Shown in pieces: positions 18,452 to 27,056 of a stretch of DNA of 64,000 nt. The translations under genes were made by a program, and so were the position numbers. This DNA is from JBGRQB01 sp041725875 (GTDB lineage: Bacteria; Bacteroidota; Ignavibacteria; Ignavibacteriales; Melioribacteraceae), in contig JBGRQB010000004.1 of assembly GCA_041725875.1 (NCBI GenBank), positions 8,225 to 72,224 on the forward strand, given 5' to 3'. Position 1 is the first letter of the stretch. Each line of letters begins with the position of its first letter. The notes below the pieces were generated by a model. It was not told where the DNA came from. It saw only the letters and a list, made by a program, of their open reading frames with translations, and ran no database searches.

Positions 18452-20851
18452 TTGAAAGTCTCACTAAACTGGTTAAAAACATATATAGATCTTAACGGCG
18501 TTTCAGTCGAAGAAATAGAAGAAAAGTTAACTACTTCCGGTCTGGAAGTAGAAGAAATTATAGATGAAGCCGGAAAGTTCGACAAATTTGTTGTCGGATA
18601 TGTTAAAGAAAAAGGAAAACATCCAAATGCAGATAAACTCGCACTTTGTGTTGTTTCCGACGGCGAAATTGATCATAAGGTTGTTTGCGGTGCACCAAAT
18701 GTTGATGCCGGACAAAAAATTGTATTTGCAAAAGTTGGTGCAATTGTACCAAATGGCGAGTTTCAGATTAAAAAAGCAAAAATTCGCGGTGAAGAATCTT
18801 TTGGTATGATTTGTTCAGAGCAGGAACTTGAACTTAGTGATAACCACGACGGCATTATGGTTTTGGATGAAAATCTGAAAGAAGGAACTCCTATTGCAGA
18901 TGTGTTTGGTAAAAACGATGTTATTTTTGATATTGCAATCACTCCAAACAGAACTGATGCGCTTAGTCATATCGGCGTTGCCAGAGATCTTGCAGCACTT
19001 TTTGATAAAGAACTTGTTGTTCCTGAAATAAAACTTGAAGAAATTTCTGAAAAATCATCAGATCTTGCTTCAGTTGAATTGAAGAATCCTGAACTTTGTC
19101 CTCGTTACATTGGCAAAGTTGTTAAAAATATAACAATTAAAGAATCTCCTGAATGGCTTAAACAGCGTCTGCAGGCAATTGATTTGCGACCAATAAATAA
19201 TGTGGTTGATATAACAAATTACGTTATGCACGAAACCGGTCAGCCTCTTCACGCATTTGATCTTGATAAATTAGCCGGACAAAAAATTGTTGTAAAAACA
19301 GCTGCTGACGGCGAAAAATTTACTACTCTTGATTCAAAAGAAAGAGAATTAAAAACAACTGATTTAATGATTTGTGACGGAGAAAAATCAGTTGCTGTTG
19401 CCGGTGTTATGGGCGGCGAAAATTCAGAAGTTTCAGATGAAACAACTAATATTCTTATAGAAAGTGCCTATTTTAATCCTTCAACAGTTAGAAAAACATC
19501 TAAAAAAATGGCTTTGCAGACAGATGCTTCATACAGATTTGAACGCGGCTGTGATGTTGAAATGACTCTTTATGCTGCCAAAAGATGTGCAATGCTTATT
19601 GCAGAACTTGCAGGTGGAGAAGTTGCTCAGGGCGAAATTGATGAATATCCTGAAAAAATTGAACATAAAAAAGTTAAACTCAGATTTTCACGAGTTAAAA
19701 AAGTTTTAGGTTATGAAATTGCAAACTCCGAAATGAAGAAAATTCTTCTTAAGCTTGGATTTGAAATTTTAGAAGAAACAGAAGAAACAATTTTGGTAGA
19801 TGTACCGGCAATTCGTCACGATGTTGAAAGAGAAATTGATGTAATTGAAGAAATTGCCAGAATATATGGTTTTGATAATATTCCTGCAGTTTCAAGAGTA
19901 AATACAACACTTGATAAAAAAGTTGATGAATCAGCTTTTGTAAATGATACAAGAGAAATTCTTTCAGGATTAGGCTTTTATGAAATTATTACAAACTCAC
20001 TTCTGAGCGAAAAAGTTGCACAGCAGTTTGGTAACTCTGTAAATGTGATGAATCCACAGACTCAGGAAATGTCTCATTTAAGACCATCACTTTTACCTGG
20101 AGCATTATTTACAATTGCCAAAAACCTAAAAGTAAAAGAAAATAATTTAAAGTTGTTTGAAGTTGGACACACATTCAACCGCATCAACGAAAAAATAGAT
20201 AGTTTTGAAGATTTTACAGAAACAGAAAATCTTTTAATTGTTTTGTCAGGAAAAGCAGCCGAAAAATCGTGGTATGCTAAGGAAGAGAAGTACGATTTCT
20301 ATTATCTTAAAGGATATGTGAATGAGTATCTTTCAAAAAAATGTCTTGACAATGTTTTAACAGATTCATATAATCAGGAAGGCGACTTGCTTTTTGATTA
20401 TACTTTTACCAAATCCTTCAAAAAGCAGAGAGTCGGATTTGGCGGAAAGCTGAAAAAAGAAGTTCTTAAACAATTTGAAATTACGGAAGATGTTTTTGTT
20501 TTCGACTTTAATTTAACTTTATTAAAAGGAATTAGAGCAAAAGCAAAAAGATTTGATGAATTGTTGAAATATCCGAAAATGCTCAGAGATTTTGGTGTTG
20601 TGGTTGATAAAACCGTTAAAAGCAGCGAAATTGAGAAATTTATCAGAAATAACAGTTCAAAACTTCTTAAAGATGTAAAACTTTTTGATATTTTCGAAAG
20701 TGATAATCTTGGAAAAGATAAAAAAAGTCTTGCATATCAGTTAGAGTATTTCGATTATAACAAAACACTTACTGATGAAGAAGTAGATAAAGATTTTTGG
20801 AATATTATTGAAAAAGTTAAATCTAAATTTAATGCTGAATTAAGAGGATAA
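18452..20851 (+). CDS. pheT: Phenylalanyl-tRNA synthetase beta subunit
   Basis: 799 residues from a TTG start preceded by GGAGA. The order is N-terminal MKVSLNWLKTYIDL, tRNA-binding OB domain (about 40-150), B3/B4 editing domain (about 215-390), B5 domains, catalytic-like domain and C-terminal anticodon-binding domain (FDX-ACB, from about 705, KYPKMLRDFGVVVD). Full length and no disruption. The stop is 2 nt before the next TTG start. Confidence 0.97.
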   Translation: MKVSLNWLKTYIDLNGVSVEEIEEKLTTSGLEVEEIIDEAGKFDKFVVGYVKEKGKHPNADKLALCVVSDGEIDHKVVCGAPNVDAGQKIVFAKVGAIVPNGEFQIKKAKIRGEESFGMICSEQELELSDNHDGIMVLDENLKEGTPIADVFGKNDVIFDIAITPNRTDALSHIGVARDLAALFDKELVVPEIKLEEISEKSSDLASVELKNPELCPRYIGKVVKNITIKESPEWLKQRLQAIDLRPINNVVDITNYVMHETGQPLHAFDLDKLAGQKIVVKTAADGEKFTTLDSKERELKTTDLMICDGEKSVAVAGVMGGENSEVSDETTNILIESAYFNPSTVRKTSKKMALQTDASYRFERGCDVEMTLYAAKRCAMLIAELAGGEVAQGEIDEYPEKIEHKKVKLRFSRVKKVLGYEIANSEMKKILLKLGFEILEETEETILVDVPAIRHDVEREIDVIEEIARIYGFDNIPAVSRVNTTLDKKVDESAFVNDTREILSGLGFYEIITNSLLSEKVAQQFGNSVNVMNPQTQEMSHLRPSLLPGALFTIAKNLKVKENNLKLFEVGHTFNRINEKIDSFEDFTETENLLIVLSGKAAEKSWYAKEEKYDFYYLKGYVNEYLSKKCLDNVLTDSYNQEGDLLFDYTFTKSFKKQRVGFGGKLKKEVLKQFEITEDVFVFDFNLTLLKGIRAKAKRFDELLKYPKMLRDFGVVVDKTVKSSEIEKFIRNNSSKLLKDVKLFDIFESDNLGKDKKSLAYQLEYFDYNKTLTDEEVDKDFWNIIEKVKSKFNAELRG

Positions 20852-20853
20852 AC

Positions 20854-21165
20854 TTGAGTGAAAAGTCAAAATATGATCTCTTTATGAAAGAATTTGATTC
20901 ATTAGAGAAACAAATTTGTGCTTTAATTCAAAAAAATCAAGAATTATCCGATCAATATTCAGAATTAATAACGGAAAAAGAAAGGTTAAAAAAAGAGAAC
21001 GATGTTCTCAAACTGAAACTTGAAGAGGCGGAAAATAAATTATCCGGTTCAAAAGATCAGTCAGGTTTTGATAGAGAAGCTGTTTTAGCAGCTAAAGATA
21101 GAGATTTAATACGGAAACAGATTGATGAGATCGTTAAAGTTATCGACTATCATCTGAGTTCTTAA
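20854..21165 (+). CDS. Small coiled-coil protein, possibly a ZapB-like division factor
   Basis: 103 residues from a TTG start. Nearly the whole N-terminal 75 residues are heptad-rich (LEKQICALIQKNQELSDQYS and following), a strong coiled coil, and the C-terminus ends IDEIVKVIDYHLSS. It is wedged between pheT and zapA with only 2-nt gaps, so it is translated with zapA. Small coiled-coil proteins at this site are common in Bacteroidota. A role with ZapA at the division ring is inferred from position only. Confidence 0.7.
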   Translation: MSEKSKYDLFMKEFDSLEKQICALIQKNQELSDQYSELITEKERLKKENDVLKLKLEEAENKLSGSKDQSGFDREAVLAAKDRDLIRKQIDEIVKVIDYHLSS

Positions 21166-21194
21166 ATGTGTGTTTTCGACGGATTGAAAATTCA

Positions 21195-21494
21195 ATGACC
21201 GAAAAAGAAAAGCTTAAAATTAAAATATTTGATAAAGATTACTCGTTATTAGTTGAGGATCAGGAATTAGGACGTGAATTAGCTAATTATGTTAATGATA
21301 TAATGGAAGAAACAAAACGAGAATTGCAAGATCAGTCTACTGAAACTATTGCTGTTATTGCTGCTCTTAACATTGCATACGATTTGTTCCTTGAAAAAAA
21401 CAGATGCAGAGAGTTTAGCATTAGAGCTACAGATAGAATAAAGAAAATTAAGCTTCTTTTGAATGAATCGGGAATTACTGCCAATCCATCGTAG
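21195..21494 (+). CDS. zapA: Cell division protein ZapA
   Basis: 99 residues from the ATG at 21195; the longer frame from 21168 adds an unconserved N-terminus (MCFRRIENS). KLKIKIFDKDYSLLVED starts the ZapA fold, and helix ELANYVNDIMEE with the following coiled coil (ETIAVIAALNIAYDLF) is typical. ZapA bundles FtsZ filaments at mid-cell. It is followed immediately by a structured RNA. Confidence 0.88.
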   Translation: MTEKEKLKIKIFDKDYSLLVEDQELGRELANYVNDIMEETKRELQDQSTETIAVIAALNIAYDLFLEKNRCREFSIRATDRIKKIKLLLNESGITANPS

Positions 21495-21510
21495 CACAAA
21501 GTTTTTTTAA

Positions 21511-21705
21511 CCGCTCTGTCAATCCGTAAAAACGTAGAACTAACACCATAAAAATAGGGTTGTTGGCTATCGATGTGTATGAAAGGCCTCGGCTCCGACT
21601 TGTCGGAGTGCTCATCTTCGGATGAGCCGAAGTGGACTTCAAAAGCGTTGGGCGGCTTCCCGCACTGTTTGGAGAAGAGTTCTTCTCGCTACGATTGACA
21701 GGCGG
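21511..21705 (+). ncRNA. ssrS: Structured RNA between zapA and rny, probably 6S RNA
   Basis: About 195 nt. The ends pair: CCGC-CTGTCAATC near 21511-21524 pairs with GATTGACAG-GCGG at 21693-21705, with one bulged T. A second stem CGTAG/CTACG follows inside. The middle can form hairpins such as CTCCGA-CTTG-TCGGAG and CTCATC-TTCG-GATGAG, enclosed by TCGGCTC/GAGCCGA. A T-rich stretch (ATTTTTTAT) follows the 3' end. 6S RNA, which binds RNA polymerase, is very often encoded just after zapA. The class is assigned from context and shape, not from a covariance-model search. Confidence 0.6.
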
Positions 21706-21735
21706 ATTTTTTATATTCGGCTATATGGAGGAAAT

Positions 21736-23313
21736 ATGGAACTTAATGGAGAGACCTTAATGGTTGTGATCCCGATAGCTTTGGTTTTATTGGTGGCAAT
21801 ATTTTATTTAGGCTGGTTTATAAATTCCAAAATTGGCAAAAATTCTATTCAAAGTGCTAACGAGCAGAGAGATCGTATTCTCGATGATGCGGAAAAGGAA
21901 GCAAAAAACATCAAGCGTGAAAAGCTTCTGGAAGTTAAGGACGAATGGTATAGAAAAAAGCAGGAATTTGATAACGAAGTAAATACCAAAAAGCAAAAGT
22001 TACAAAATCAAGAGAAACAACTTGCAACAAGAGAAGAGAGTATTGAGAAAAAGTTTGAAGTTGTAGTAGAAAAAGAGAAAGAAAATAAAGCTTTTGAAAA
22101 ACAGTTTGTTGAAAGAGAAAAAGCTCTTGATGAAAAAAACGAAGAGTTAGATAAACTTATTGTTGAACAAAATATCAGACTCGAAAAAACAGCAGCATTA
22201 ACAGCTGAAGAAGCTAAAAAAATGTTGATGGAAAATATGACTGAACAGGCCAAAATGGATGCTGTACAGGCCATAAAAGATATTCGTGATCAGGCAAAAG
22301 TTGAAGCCAAAAAAGAATCACAAAAAATTATTGTACAGGCAATTCAAAGAACCGCAGTTGACCATTCTGTTGAAACAACCGTCTCGGTTGTGCAGATCCA
22401 AAATGATGAAATGAAAGGACGTATTATTGGTCGTGAAGGCCGTAATATTCGCGCTTTTGAATCAGCAACAGGAGTTGATGTAATTGTTGACGATACTCCG
22501 GAAGCAGTGATCTTATCAGCCTTTGATCAGTACAGAAGGGAAATTGCCCGCGTATCTCTTGAAAGATTAATTGGTGACGGAAGAATTCATCCGGCAAGAA
22601 TTGAAGAGGTTGTAGAAAAAGTTCAAAAAGAAATTGACGAAGAAATTGTAGCTGAAGGGGAAGGCACTTTAATGCAGTTAGGTCTGCATGGTATTCACCC
22701 TGAAATTATAAAACATATTGGTAGAATGAAATACCGTGCGAGTTACGGACAGAATCTTTTACAGCACAGTATTGAAGTTTCTTACCTTTGCGGTATTATG
22801 GCTGCCGAGCTCGGTTTTGATGTTACAATGTCTAAAAAAGCCGGATTGCTTCACGATATTGGTAAAACTCTTGATAAAAATATCGAAGGACCGCATGCAC
22901 TTCTTGGTCGCGATATTTGTAAAAAATATAAAGTTCATCCAATTATCACAAATGCGGTTGGCTCTCACCACGAAGATATTGAAATGGAACATCCGATTGC
23001 TGCACTTGTTCAGGCTGCTGATGCAATTAGCGGTGCCAGACCGGGAGCAAGAAGAGAGCCTCTTGAAAGCTATGTAAAACGACTTGAAAACCTTGAAAGC
23101 ATTGCAAAATCGTTTGAAGGTGTTGGAAAAGTTTATGCTATTCAGGCTGGTAGAGAAATCAGAGTTGTTGTTGAACCTGATAAAGTGGACGATAACTTTT
23201 CTGATAAGCTTGCATACGACATTTCTGAAAAAATTCAGGAAGAAATGGACTATCCGGGTCAGATAAAAGTTACTGTAATCAGAGAAGTAAGAAAAATAGC
23301 TTATGCTAAATAA
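21736..23313 (+). CDS. rny: Ribonuclease Y
   Basis: 525 residues from the ATG at 21736 with GGAGG 5 nt upstream. A longer in-frame reading from 21622 would run through the structured RNA and is rejected. The order is N-terminal membrane helix (about 8-30), long charged coiled coil (35-210), KH domain (GRIIGREGRNIRAFE, near 235) and HD domain (HSIEVSYLCG, LLHDIGK near 375). RNase Y is a membrane-bound endoribonuclease that starts mRNA decay. A strong terminator follows. Confidence 0.97.
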   Translation: MELNGETLMVVIPIALVLLVAIFYLGWFINSKIGKNSIQSANEQRDRILDDAEKEAKNIKREKLLEVKDEWYRKKQEFDNEVNTKKQKLQNQEKQLATREESIEKKFEVVVEKEKENKAFEKQFVEREKALDEKNEELDKLIVEQNIRLEKTAALTAEEAKKMLMENMTEQAKMDAVQAIKDIRDQAKVEAKKESQKIIVQAIQRTAVDHSVETTVSVVQIQNDEMKGRIIGREGRNIRAFESATGVDVIVDDTPEAVILSAFDQYRREIARVSLERLIGDGRIHPARIEEVVEKVQKEIDEEIVAEGEGTLMQLGLHGIHPEIIKHIGRMKYRASYGQNLLQHSIEVSYLCGIMAAELGFDVTMSKKAGLLHDIGKTLDKNIEGPHALLGRDICKKYKVHPIITNAVGSHHEDIEMEHPIAALVQAADAISGARPGARREPLESYVKRLENLESIAKSFEGVGKVYAIQAGREIRVVVEPDKVDDNFSDKLAYDISEKIQEEMDYPGQIKVTVIREVRKIAYAK

Positions 23314-23335
23314 ATAAAAACTTTTTTGTATCTTT

Positions 23336-23362
23336 AAACCCCGGTACTACCGGGGTTTCTTT
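23336..23362 (+). terminator. Terminator of the rny transcript
   Basis: AAACCCCGG (23336-23344), loop TACTA, CCGGGGTTT (23350-23358), then CTTTTG. Nine perfect pairs lie 22 nt after the rny stop. Confidence 0.85.
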
Positions 23363-23380
23363 TGTTTAAACGGAATTGAA

Positions 23381-23986
23381 ATGAAAAAACTTAAAATAGC
23401 TGTAACCGGCGGTATAGGTACTGGTAAATCAATGTTTTGCCAACTGCTGGAAGAAAGAAATTATAAAGTTATTAAAGCCGATAATCTGGCCAAACAACTC
23501 CTTGCCGAAGATGAAAATATTAAAAAGAATATTATTCGTGAGTTTGGAGCCGAAGCTTATTCTGACGGAGCTCCCGATGTGAAATATCTGGCGGAAAAAG
23601 TGTTTACCGATCCGGAAAAGGTGAAAAAGATAAATACCATAATTCATCCGGCAACAATCAGCAAAATTGAAGTTTTAATGGAAGAAACATTAAAGCAGGA
23701 TGATCTTGTTTTTGTGGAATCAGCACTTATTTATGAAGCGGGAATGGAAGATTTATTTGATTATGTTGTTGCCGTAACTGCCGAAGATGAAACAAGATTT
23801 GCCAGAGTTATGGAACGTGATAACGTTTCAAAAGAAGAAATTGAAAGAAGAATGGATAATCAGCTTTCTGAAAAATATAAGAAAGATTCGGCTGATTTTT
23901 CAGTTGATAATAACGGGTCTGTAGAAGACCTGAATAGCAAAACAGATTTTTTACTTAATTTAATAAAAGCGGTTTCTATGGGATAA
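23381..23986 (+). CDS. coaE: Dephospho-CoA kinase
   Basis: 201 residues. The P-loop GGIGTGKS lies at 10-17, with the lid and CoA-binding region around DNLAKQLL and FVESALIYEAGM. It phosphorylates dephospho-CoA with ATP in the last step of coenzyme A synthesis. It stands alone after the rny terminator and may be transcribed from a promoter within that short gap. Confidence 0.95.
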   Translation: MKKLKIAVTGGIGTGKSMFCQLLEERNYKVIKADNLAKQLLAEDENIKKNIIREFGAEAYSDGAPDVKYLAEKVFTDPEKVKKINTIIHPATISKIEVLMEETLKQDDLVFVESALIYEAGMEDLFDYVVAVTAEDETRFARVMERDNVSKEEIERRMDNQLSEKYKKDSADFSVDNNGSVEDLNSKTDFLLNLIKAVSMG

Positions 23987-24077
23987 ATCTTAATTAATTC
24001 TCAAACTTGAATTAAACTGATCCAAATCCTAAATTGCAAACCGCAAATAGTGATTAAAGAGTAAGCAGAGGTGCGAC

Positions 24078-24977
24078 TTGAATTTTATCAATAATCTTAT
24101 CGTAAAATTTGTGAAAATACTTCCGGAATCTGTGGTTTATGTTTTTGCCAAAAAATATATTGCCGGAATAAAACTTGAAGAAGCTGTTGCAGAAACCCAA
24201 AAGCTAAACGCAATGGGAATTTGCGCAACTATGGATATCCTCGGCGAAGCCATTCAGAATAAGGAAGAGGCCGTATCTGCAAAGAATGAAATTCTCGAAA
24301 TTCTTGATGCAATTGAAGAACAGAAACTTGATTCCAATGTATCCATTAAACCCACACAACTTGCTCTGGGATTGGATAATGATCTTTGTTTTGAACTGTT
24401 TGATGAAATTTGCGGAAAAGCCAAAGAGTTAAATAATTTTATTCGTATCGATATGGAAGATTCACCTTATACCGATGCTACTTTTGAGCTTCTCGGAAAA
24501 TTGCATAAAAAATATGATAATGTTGGTATAGTTGTTCAGGCTTATTTGCGAAGAACTATTGGTGATGTAAAAGAATGGAACCCTACCGGGGTTACATACA
24601 GATTGTGTAAAGGTATTTACGTTGAACCTGAAGAGATTGCCTTTAAAGGTTATCAGGAAGTGAGAGATAAATACCTTGAAGCTCTTGAGATAATGCTGGA
24701 TAACGGCAATTACGTTGGTATAGCAACTCACGACGATTATCTTGTTGAAGGAGCTTACAAACAGATTAAAGAAAAAAATATAGCTAAAGATAAATATGAA
24801 TTCCAGATGCTTTACGGAGTAAAACCTGCTTTGCGTGATAGAATAAATGCTGATGGACATAAAATCAGAATTTATGTTCCTTTTGGAAAAAGCTGGTATG
24901 CTTATTCAATTCGCAGATTACAGGAAAATCCGAATATGGCCTGGTATATAACGAAAAGTATTTTAACCGGACAGTAA
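24078..24977 (+). CDS. Proline dehydrogenase (monofunctional)
   Basis: 299 residues from a TTG start with GAGGTG upstream. It oxidises proline to pyrroline-5-carboxylate with FAD. Family landmarks are SIKPTQLALGLD (strand and Lys), FIRIDMEDSPYTD, GIVVQAYLRRT, YRLCKGIY, IATHDD and the C-terminal YSIRRLQENP with the substrate-binding arginine pair. This is the short PutA/FadM-type enzyme with no P5C dehydrogenase domain; the partner enzyme is not in the window. The last base of the stop is the first base of tsaD. Confidence 0.92.
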   Translation: MNFINNLIVKFVKILPESVVYVFAKKYIAGIKLEEAVAETQKLNAMGICATMDILGEAIQNKEEAVSAKNEILEILDAIEEQKLDSNVSIKPTQLALGLDNDLCFELFDEICGKAKELNNFIRIDMEDSPYTDATFELLGKLHKKYDNVGIVVQAYLRRTIGDVKEWNPTGVTYRLCKGIYVEPEEIAFKGYQEVRDKYLEALEIMLDNGNYVGIATHDDYLVEGAYKQIKEKNIAKDKYEFQMLYGVKPALRDRINADGHKIRIYVPFGKSWYAYSIRRLQENPNMAWYITKSILTGQ

Positions 24978-26026
24978 TGAATGTAATAGGAATAGAAAGC
25001 TCGTGTGATGAAACCTCGGTTGCAATAATCAGTGATGGTGAGTTAAAATCAAATCTAATTTCTTCGCAAGACTTTCATGTAAAGTATGGAGGAGTTGTTC
25101 CCGAGCTTTCCAGCAGGGCACATCTTCAGATAATTAATCCTCTTGTTAAACAGGCTCTTGAAGAGGCGCAGCTTGATGTTAAAGATATTGATGTTGTGAC
25201 AGCTACTGCCGGACCCGGATTGATTGGTGCAGTGCTTGTTGGACTCAACTACGCCAAAGGTTTGGCCTTTTCTCTCGGAAAGCCGCTTGTTCCGGTAAAT
25301 CATATCGAAGGACATCTTTTTTCCGGATTTTTAATGCCGGAAAAGCCAAAGTTTCCGTTTTTGGGAGTTGTTGTTTCCGGAGGACACACTTTGCTGTTGC
25401 TTGTAAACAGCGATACTGAAATAGTAAAACTTGGTTCTACAATTGATGATGCAGCAGGGGAAGCTTTTGATAAGGTAGCAAAATTAATGAATCTTGGTTA
25501 TCCGGGCGGGCCCAAAATTCAAAAACTTGCCGATTCAGGTGATCCGAAGAAAATTTTATTTCCCATTGCAAGAACTAAAAATGAATATGATTTTTCATTT
25601 AGCGGATTAAAAACATCAGTGTTAAGACATATTCAGCAATCTTACGATGATCCTGCACAAATTCCGCAGGAAGATCTGCCCGATCTTGCAGCATCATTTG
25701 AAGATGCGGTAATCAGAGCTCTAATTAAAAAATCGGAAAAAGTTTTAAAGAAATATAAAGTTAAATCTATTAGTCTGGCTGGCGGAGTTGCCGCTAACGG
25801 ACATTTACGTGATGCTTTTGCCGCACTTGCGAAAAAGTATAGAAAAACATTTGTTGTTCCTGATATGACATATTGCGGTGATAACGCAGCAATGATTGCG
25901 TACCGGGGAATGAAGTTACACGAAACCCGACAAATGTTTGACTACAGTTACAAAGCTTATCCCGCTATAAAACCGGGAACTTTTATTGAACTAGATGACT
26001 ATGAAGGAAGTGGAAGAAAACAGTAA
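24977..26026 (+). CDS. tsaD: tRNA N6-adenosine threonylcarbamoyltransferase TsaD
   Basis: 349 residues. It starts MNVIGIESSCDETS, the ASKHA-fold signature; metal ligands are in NHIEGH (near 110-115). SGGHTLLL, GEAFDKVAKLMNLGYPGGP and GGVAANGHLRD are present. With TsaB/E it adds the t6A base next to the anticodon of ANN-decoding tRNAs. It overlaps proline dehydrogenase by 1 nt and mltG by up to 32 nt. Confidence 0.97.
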   Translation: MNVIGIESSCDETSVAIISDGELKSNLISSQDFHVKYGGVVPELSSRAHLQIINPLVKQALEEAQLDVKDIDVVTATAGPGLIGAVLVGLNYAKGLAFSLGKPLVPVNHIEGHLFSGFLMPEKPKFPFLGVVVSGGHTLLLLVNSDTEIVKLGSTIDDAAGEAFDKVAKLMNLGYPGGPKIQKLADSGDPKKILFPIARTKNEYDFSFSGLKTSVLRHIQQSYDDPAQIPQEDLPDLAASFEDAVIRALIKKSEKVLKKYKVKSISLAGGVAANGHLRDAFAALAKKYRKTFVVPDMTYCGDNAAMIAYRGMKLHETRQMFDYSYKAYPAIKPGTFIELDDYEGSGRKQ

Positions 26027-27056
26027 AAATAATATCAGTCGGATATTCTTGAAAAAAAGAGTATTATTTCTTGGAACTCTGGGTACTTTAACCGGATTGT
26101 TTTTTTACATATTTTTTACACCAACCCATTATAAACAGATTGGGCCGGTAGAATTTTTTATTCAAAAAGGGGCTACGCTTACCTCAGTTGTTGATCAGCT
26201 TTATAAGACAAAAGTTATTAACAGCAAACTGGCTTTCAAGGCTGCTGCGCTTATGAGTAATGCCGAAACAGGTATTAAGGCCGGAAGATATGAAATTCCG
26301 AACGGACTCTCTTATTTTGGGTTAGTAGATCTTATAATTAAAGGTCAGCCCGAAGAGGCAACTCTTGTAACAATTCAGGAAGGAATTTGGCAGCACAATC
26401 TGGCAAAACTTTTTGCCAAAGAGATGAATATAGATGAAGATGAATTTAATGTGCTGAGTAAAGATCAGCAATTTATTAAATCTCTCGGAATCAATTCATC
26501 TACGCTTGAAGGATTTTTGCTGCCGGATACATACTATTTTAACAACTCAAGTACGGCAGAAGATATCTTAAGAAAGCTTTATAGAGAAACTCAAAAGTTT
26601 TTTAATGATACTTTAAAAGATAAAATGAAGGCAAGGGGAATGACAATGAAGGAAGTGCTAACCCTTGCGTCAATTGTTGATGGCGAAACAAATATAGAAA
26701 GTGAATTCAAAACAATTGCAGGTGTATATCATAACAGATTAAAAAAAGGTATGCGCCTTCAGGCAGATCCGACTGTTCAATATCTTATCAGAACAAAAAG
26801 AAGAAGAGCAAACAAAGTTTATTATAAAGATCTGGAAATAGATTCACCATACAATACCTATAGAAATAAAGGATTGCCGCCATCACCAATTAATAATCCA
26901 GGAAAATTGGCAATTCTTGCTGCTCTGGAACCTGAAAAACATAATTATTACTATTTCTGTGCAACAGGAAACGGCGGACATAAATTTGCCAAAACTTTAT
27001 CGGAACATAACAAAAATGTTCGCGATTACAGAAGGAACAGAAGAAGGAAAAGATAA
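25995..27056 (+). CDS. mltG: Endolytic murein transglycosylase MltG
   Basis: 353 residues; a second ATG at 26001 is equally possible. A short cytoplasmic N-terminus, a membrane helix (about 22-43), a LysM-like segment (about 55-110) and the YceG catalytic domain follow one another. The active-site region reads LASIVDGETN, with the conserved Glu before Thr, then GVYHNRLKKGMRLQADPTVQY. It cuts nascent glycan strands at the inner membrane and sets their length. The start lies inside the 3' end of tsaD, and its stop shares a base with the next gene. Confidence 0.93.
   Translation: MTMKEVEENSKNNISRIFLKKRVLFLGTLGTLTGLFFYIFFTPTHYKQIGPVEFFIQKGATLTSVVDQLYKTKVINSKLAFKAAALMSNAETGIKAGRYEIPNGLSYFGLVDLIIKGQPEEATLVTIQEGIWQHNLAKLFAKEMNIDEDEFNVLSKDQQFIKSLGINSSTLEGFLLPDTYYFNNSSTAEDILRKLYRETQKFFNDTLKDKMKARGMTMKEVLTLASIVDGETNIESEFKTIAGVYHNRLKKGMRLQADPTVQYLIRTKRRRANKVYYKDLEIDSPYNTYRNKGLPPSPINNPGKLAILAALEPEKHNYYYFCATGNGGHKFAKTLSEHNKNVRDYRRNRRRKR

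Noticed and set aside
21622..21735. N-terminal extension of rny
   Set aside because: The added residues (MSRSGLQKRWAASRTVW...) come from the structured RNA; the ATG at 21736 has a perfect ribosome site and matches the family.
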